In this document: piece after piece, positions 62,060 to 64,000 of the stretch
How positions within the stretch are numbered: the stretch's first letter is position 1
How the letters are laid out: the number at the start of each line of letters is the position of its first letter
Source of the DNA: Pleomorphomonas diazotrophica
GTDB taxonomy: Bacteria; Pseudomonadota; Alphaproteobacteria; Rhizobiales; Pleomorphomonadaceae
NCBI RefSeq assembly: GCF_002844595.1
Contig: NZ_PJNW01000002.1
Span: 806,001 to 870,000, forward strand
Length of the DNA: 64,000 bases
Direction of reading: 5' to 3'
The notes under the pieces: generated by a model
Told to the model about the DNA's origin: nothing
The model's input: only the letters and a program-made list of their open reading frames with translations
Databases searched by the model: none
Position numbers and translations under genes: made by a program

Positions 62060-63361
62060 TTAGGAGATTGCCACCTCGACGGGAGGCGGGTTGTAAAGTA
62101 AGGTGATCAGGATGGCGCGGAAATCGTTGACATTGGTCAGCGTCGGGCCGGTGATGATCGCATCGCCGAGCGCGCCGAAAAAGCCGTGACCATCGTTGTT
62201 GTCGAGGGCGGCTTGCGGGTTGATGCCCCGCGCCCAGGCACGGGAGAGACTGTCCGGCGTCAACAAGGCGCCGGCGATTTCTTCAAGACCATCGACGCCG
62301 TCGGTATCGCCGGCCAGTGCCCAGACGCTCTCAAAGCCCCGCAGATGCAGGCCGAGCGACAGCAGGAGTTCCACGTTACGACCTCCGCGCCCACCGCCGC
62401 GTAGCGTCACCGTGGTTTCCCCGCCCGACAGCAGAACGCAAGGCGGGGTGAACGGCTGGCCGCGCTGGACGACTTGACGCGCGACTGCGGCCAGCACGGC
62501 TCCTACGTCGCGCGCCTCGCCTTCAAGAGCATCACCGAGGATATGGGCGGCGAAACCGGCCTCGCGGGCCACGGCAGCGGCCGCCTCCAACGAGGCCTGA
62601 GGGGCGGCGACGATATGCGTCTCGTTGCCGGCGAGGCGAGGATCATCCGGCTTCACCGTCTCGCCACTTCCACTTTCGAGCAACGCTTCGGCAGCCGGCG
62701 GCAGGGCGATGCGGTAACGGCGGAGGATGGCGAGGGCATTCGCGCAGGTGGTGGGATCGCCGACGGTGGGGCCGGACGCGATATCGACAGGGTTGTCGCC
62801 CGGCACGTCCGATATCAGCAGCGTCACCACCTTGGCCGGATGGGCGAGGGCGGCGAGACGACCGCCCTTCACCGCCGACAGGTGTCGGCGGACGCAGTTC
62901 ATCTCGGAAATCGGCGCGCCGGAGGCAAGCAGCGCCCGATTGACGGCTTGCTTGTCATCAAGGCTGATGCCATCCAGCGGGAGGGCAAGTAAAGCCGATC
63001 CACCGCCGGAGATCAGGCAGAGCACCGTATCGTCGGGCTCGGCAGCGGCGGCGAAGTCGCGGATGCGACGCGCCGCCTGAAGACCTGCGGCATCGGGTAC
63101 GGGATGTGCCGCCTCGACGATCTCGATGCGCTCCGTCGGCACAGCATGGCCGTAGCGTGTCACCACCAGCCCTTCCAGCGGTCCGCTCCAGTGACGTTCC
63201 ACAGCCCTTGCCATGGCAGCCGACGCCTTTCCGGCACCAAGGACGATCAGGCGCCCCTTTGGACCGGCCGGCAGGAAGGGCGGAATGCAGCGGTCCGGCT
63301 GAGCAGCAGCGATCGCCGCATCGAACATGGAGCGGAGGAGGGCGCGTGGATCGGCGGACAT
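62060..63361 (-). CDS. glycerate 2-kinase (GckA/TtuD, MOFRL family)
   Basis: A 433-residue enzyme that phosphorylates D-glycerate to 2-phosphoglycerate, linking tartrate, hydroxypyruvate or serine-cycle metabolism with glycolysis. The N-terminal DUF4147 domain (VLGAGKASAAMARAVE; CLISGGGSALLALP; LLISDVPGDNPVDIASGPTVGDPTT) and the C-terminal MOFRL domain (LLSGGETTVTLRGGGRGGRNVELLLSL; DTDGVDG) are intact. The ATG at 63361 follows GAGG at 8 bases; a GTG 9 bases earlier is in frame. It follows the nucleoside hydrolase by 10 bases, so the two may share a transcript. Confidence 0.92.
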   Translation of the reverse strand: MSADPRALLRSMFDAAIAAAQPDRCIPPFLPAGPKGRLIVLGAGKASAAMARAVERHWSGPLEGLVVTRYGHAVPTERIEIVEAAHPVPDAAGLQAARRIRDFAAAAEPDDTVLCLISGGGSALLALPLDGISLDDKQAVNRALLASGAPISEMNCVRRHLSAVKGGRLAALAHPAKVVTLLISDVPGDNPVDIASGPTVGDPTTCANALAILRRYRIALPPAAEALLESGSGETVKPDDPRLAGNETHIVAAPQASLEAAAAVAREAGFAAHILGDALEGEARDVGAVLAAVARQVVQRGQPFTPPCVLLSGGETTVTLRGGGRGGRNVELLLSLGLHLRGFESVWALAGDTDGVDGLEEIAGALLTPDSLSRAWARGINPQAALDNNDGHGFFGALGDAIITGPTLTNVNDFRAILITLLYNPPPVEVAIS

Positions 63362-63371
63362 AAGCTTCACC

Positions 63372-64000
63372 TCAGCCTAACGAGCGGATCGCCGCCTTGT
63401 AGCTCTCGACGACGCCGGCACAGTCGGCCTCGGCGGCCACCAGCTTCGACGGGTGACCGTCCCAGGCGTTGGGACCGAAGCTGTGGCCGTCCGGTTTCTG
63501 GATCGTCTGACCGATGGCGATGCCCTCGGTAACGACGCGCACCGGACCCGAGCGGAGGGTGAACAACTCCGGCGCCACGAGATAAGCAGCCGCCGCGACG
63601 TCGTGCAGGCAACAGCCATCGACCTGATTGCGGCGTTGATACAGAGCCTCATATCCGCGCGAGATATCCCAGAGGAAGCGGCCCGCCTCGCCGCTTTCCG
63701 CCAGTTCCGCCGCGTCCGCGTGGCTCGCCACGCAATGACTGGTGACGTCGAGGCCGATGGCTGTCACCGGCCAGGCGGCGGTAAAGACCATATCGGCGGC
63801 ATGCGGATCGTTGTGGACGTTGGCCTCGGCCGCCGGCGTCGCGTTGCCGCGCCGTCCGCCCCAGCCGAAGGCGCCGCCCATGATCACCACGTCTTTCACC
63901 AGCGTGGCGATGCCGGGATCGCGTTGAAGGGCGAGGGCAAGGTTGGTCAGCGGCGCGACGGCGAGAATGGTGACCTTGCCCGGGTTGGCCCTGACGATCT
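63372..64000 (-). CDS. nucleoside hydrolase (5' end beyond the window)
   Basis: The C-terminal 208 residues of an inosine-uridine-preferring nucleoside hydrolase, which splits ribonucleosides into base and ribose. The frame is open to the right edge: KVTILAVAPLTNLALALQRDPGIATLVKDVVIMGGAF is the family core, followed by EANVHNDPHAADMVF and, later, HDVAAAAYLVAPELF with the Asp typical of the active site. The N-terminal DTDPGxDD motif lies outside. It is upstream of glycerate kinase. Confidence 0.93.
   Translation of the reverse strand, partial: IVRANPGKVTILAVAPLTNLALALQRDPGIATLVKDVVIMGGAFGWGGRRGNATPAAEANVHNDPHAADMVFTAAWPVTAIGLDVTSHCVASHADAAELAESGEAGRFLWDISRGYEALYQRRNQVDGCCLHDVAAAAYLVAPELFTLRSGPVRVVTEGIAIGQTIQKPDGHSFGPNAWDGHPSKLVAAEADCAGVVESYKAAIRSLG

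Overview
The window is a gene-dense, GC-rich alphaproteobacterial chromosome segment. The type of flagellar locus places it in Hyphomicrobiales (Rhizobiales): FtcR/Rem regulator, MotC and MotE periplasmic motility proteins, FlbT/FlaF, a short FlgD, a DUF1217 protein beside flgF, and no fliD/fliS/flgM. A family-level assignment cannot be made from the sequence alone. No insertion sequence, prophage or CRISPR array was found.

Left part (1-9.6 kb): the 3' part of a sugar-type ABC ATPase, then a compact signalling and catabolic locus. An orphan LuxR-type receptor sits between two proline-iminopeptidase-like hydrolases. Next to them are a cysteine hydrolase of the isochorismatase superfamily and a complete peptide/opine-type ABC importer (two permeases, a fused two-domain ATPase, a binding protein). 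The receptor has Met and Trp at the TraR W57 and Y61 positions, the mark of the plant-compound-sensing LuxR solos (OryR/PsoR/XccR/PipR group), and no luxI is present.

Housekeeping block (9.7-20.8 kb): a phytase-like secreted esterase, dnaB, rplI, a DUF2232 membrane protein, rpsR and rpsF with a structured mRNA leader, a second isochorismatase-family hydrolase, tRNA-Asp, a soluble lytic transglycosylase, dapA, smpB and tRNA-Ser(UGA).

Accessory stretch (20.8-24.6 kb): a LysE exporter, an alpha/beta hydrolase that has lost its catalytic His, a GlxA-type AraC regulator and a divergent isonitrile hydratase homologue.

Flagellar superlocus (24.7-59.2 kb), almost all on the minus strand: ftcR; fliF-fliH-motB-motC-fliK-lytic transglycosylase; one flagellin; a long collinear run motA-fliM-(small TM protein)-fliN-fliG-flhB-(unknown)-flgB-flgC-fliE-flgG-flgA-flgI-motE-flgH-fliL-fliP; a divergent DUF1217-flgF-fliI unit; and flgE-flgK-flgL-flaF-flbT-flgD-fliQ-flhA-fliR-fliJ-flgJ-flgN-(FliL-like). 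Together they encode the export gate, MS/P/L rings, C ring, rod, hook, junction, filament and stator. VisN/VisR and FliO are not in the window. A 15-bp element built from two CTTG half-sites 11 bp apart recurs in front of several of the flagellar units and is a candidate box for the OmpR-type regulator FtcR.

Right end (59.5-64 kb): a DUF4037 nucleotidyltransferase-like protein, an isolated TadG-like von Willebrand protein, a glycerate 2-kinase and a truncated nucleoside hydrolase.
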